64,000 nucleotides of DNA from Cytobacillus oceanisediminis (GTDB lineage: Bacteria; Bacillota; Bacilli; Bacillales; Cytobacillaceae). This document shows, one piece after another, positions 63,651 to 64,000 of the stretch. Numbering within the stretch: the first letter of the stretch is position 1; every line of letters begins with the position of its first letter. The stretch spans positions 496,001 through 560,000 of the forward strand of contig NZ_QGTW01000001.1 in assembly GCF_003182355.1 (NCBI RefSeq). Direction: 5' to 3'. The translations under genes were made by a program, and so were the position numbers. Below the pieces are notes generated by a model, which was not told where the DNA came from, ran no database searches, and saw nothing but the letters and a program-made list of their open reading frames with translations.

Positions 63651-63879
63651 GTTTCTATTAATAAGGAAGACAGCTAAAGGGTAAACGAAAGAAACCAGCC
63701 CATGGTTATCTCCTGCCACGTTCACCATTTAAGCGTTCGAACGGAAAAAATTAAAGGTAGAGAACGGACAAGTCATAATATGGATACCCAGTGCTGTTTG
63801 GTTTTACTTTGTTTATTGCCTTACCTTTGTATAGGTAACCTTATCATGGGAAAAATACACAAAAAGGAGTGAGGGAAAT

Positions 63880-64000
63880 TTGTTTGAACAGGTAGAAGAA
63901 AGAAGAGCTCAATTAATGCAAATAGAAATGGAATACTGGCTACAAGATGTTTTCAGTGCACATTGGTGGTTCCTGCTTCTTATTAACTTGTTTTTTTTGA
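63880..64000 (+). CDS. Membrane protein start, cut by the right edge (CBO0543-like)
   Basis: A TTG start after AAAAAGGAGTGAGGG. The 40 visible residues have a charged helix (EERRAQLMQIEMEYWLQDVF) followed by a hydrophobic segment with SAHWWFLLLINLFFL. The charged helix leading into a tryptophan-rich first membrane helix is typical of CBO0543-type small membrane proteins. The rest is outside the window. Confidence 0.6.
   Translation, partial: MFEQVEERRAQLMQIEMEYWLQDVFSAHWWFLLLINLFFL

Larger units (their letters stand above)
63501..63879. promoter_or_regulatory. Divergent control region of the aco operon
   Basis: 379 bases between acoA (minus) and the membrane gene at 63880 (plus). It contains the sigma-54 promoter at 63543-63558 and the palindrome at 63608-63650, described separately. 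The right half shows no further clear element. Confidence 0.6.

Overview
The window is a low-GC Firmicutes chromosome segment, most likely Bacillaceae (Bacillus sensu lato). The support is AT-rich intergenic DNA, strong AGGAGG-type ribosome sites with frequent TTG and GTG starts, an acetoin operon with AcoR, YesL, PucR and PadR proteins, and cre-like boxes. There are no rRNA or tRNA genes, no CRISPR array, no phage and no intact transposase. The genes form a series of carbon and nitrogen scavenging clusters, most with their own regulator.

Bases 1-9.7 kb hold housekeeping and unknown genes: a PAS-STAS protein, an MscS channel, a PhzF isomerase, a DinB-like protein, a flavin oxidoreductase and a PadR/HAAS pair. 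Between them lie small palindromic repeats and several decayed genes: a membrane-protein gene with an in-frame stop, a frameshifted TPR gene and the 3' tail of an OYE-type flavoprotein.

Bases 9.8-17.7 kb look like a sigma-54 regulon for an N-methylated or amine substrate. It contains purU, an OYE/FAD/Fe-S oxidoreductase of the amine-demethylase type, a sigma-54 activator, a 46-residue symporter partner, a sodium:solute symporter and a broken amine-oxidase-like gene. Two sigma-54 promoters and one perfect inverted repeat tie it together.

Bases 17.7-29.9 kb hold an amide and cyclic-amide cluster: a metal-type M24 peptidase, an NCS1 permease, a DUF3830 protein, HyuA/HyuB, an XRE-cupin regulator, an M20 amidohydrolase, an N-carbamoyl amino acid hydrolase and a transporter.

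Bases 30.7-44.2 kb are a fructan (levan/inulin) system: a 1788-residue secreted protein with two GH32 modules, a YesL-like protein, an intracellular GH32 enzyme, fructokinase, an LplABC-type ABC importer and a LacI regulator with four near-identical operators.

Bases 45.3-55.3 kb hold a nucleoside-gate transporter with a Nif3-like protein, then a PucR-regulated set of two metal amidohydrolases, a symporter and a creatinase-like M24 protein that lacks the usual metal ligands. Bases 55.6-63.6 kb are acoR and acoABCL-bdhA, driven by a canonical sigma-54 promoter with a long palindrome upstream. A membrane-protein gene starts at the right edge.

The working picture is a soil bacterium that takes up osmolyte-like or creatine-like nitrogen compounds, fructans and acetoin. 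The substrates of the 9.8-29.9 kb and 48-55 kb clusters are inferred from enzyme families, not shown by the sequence.
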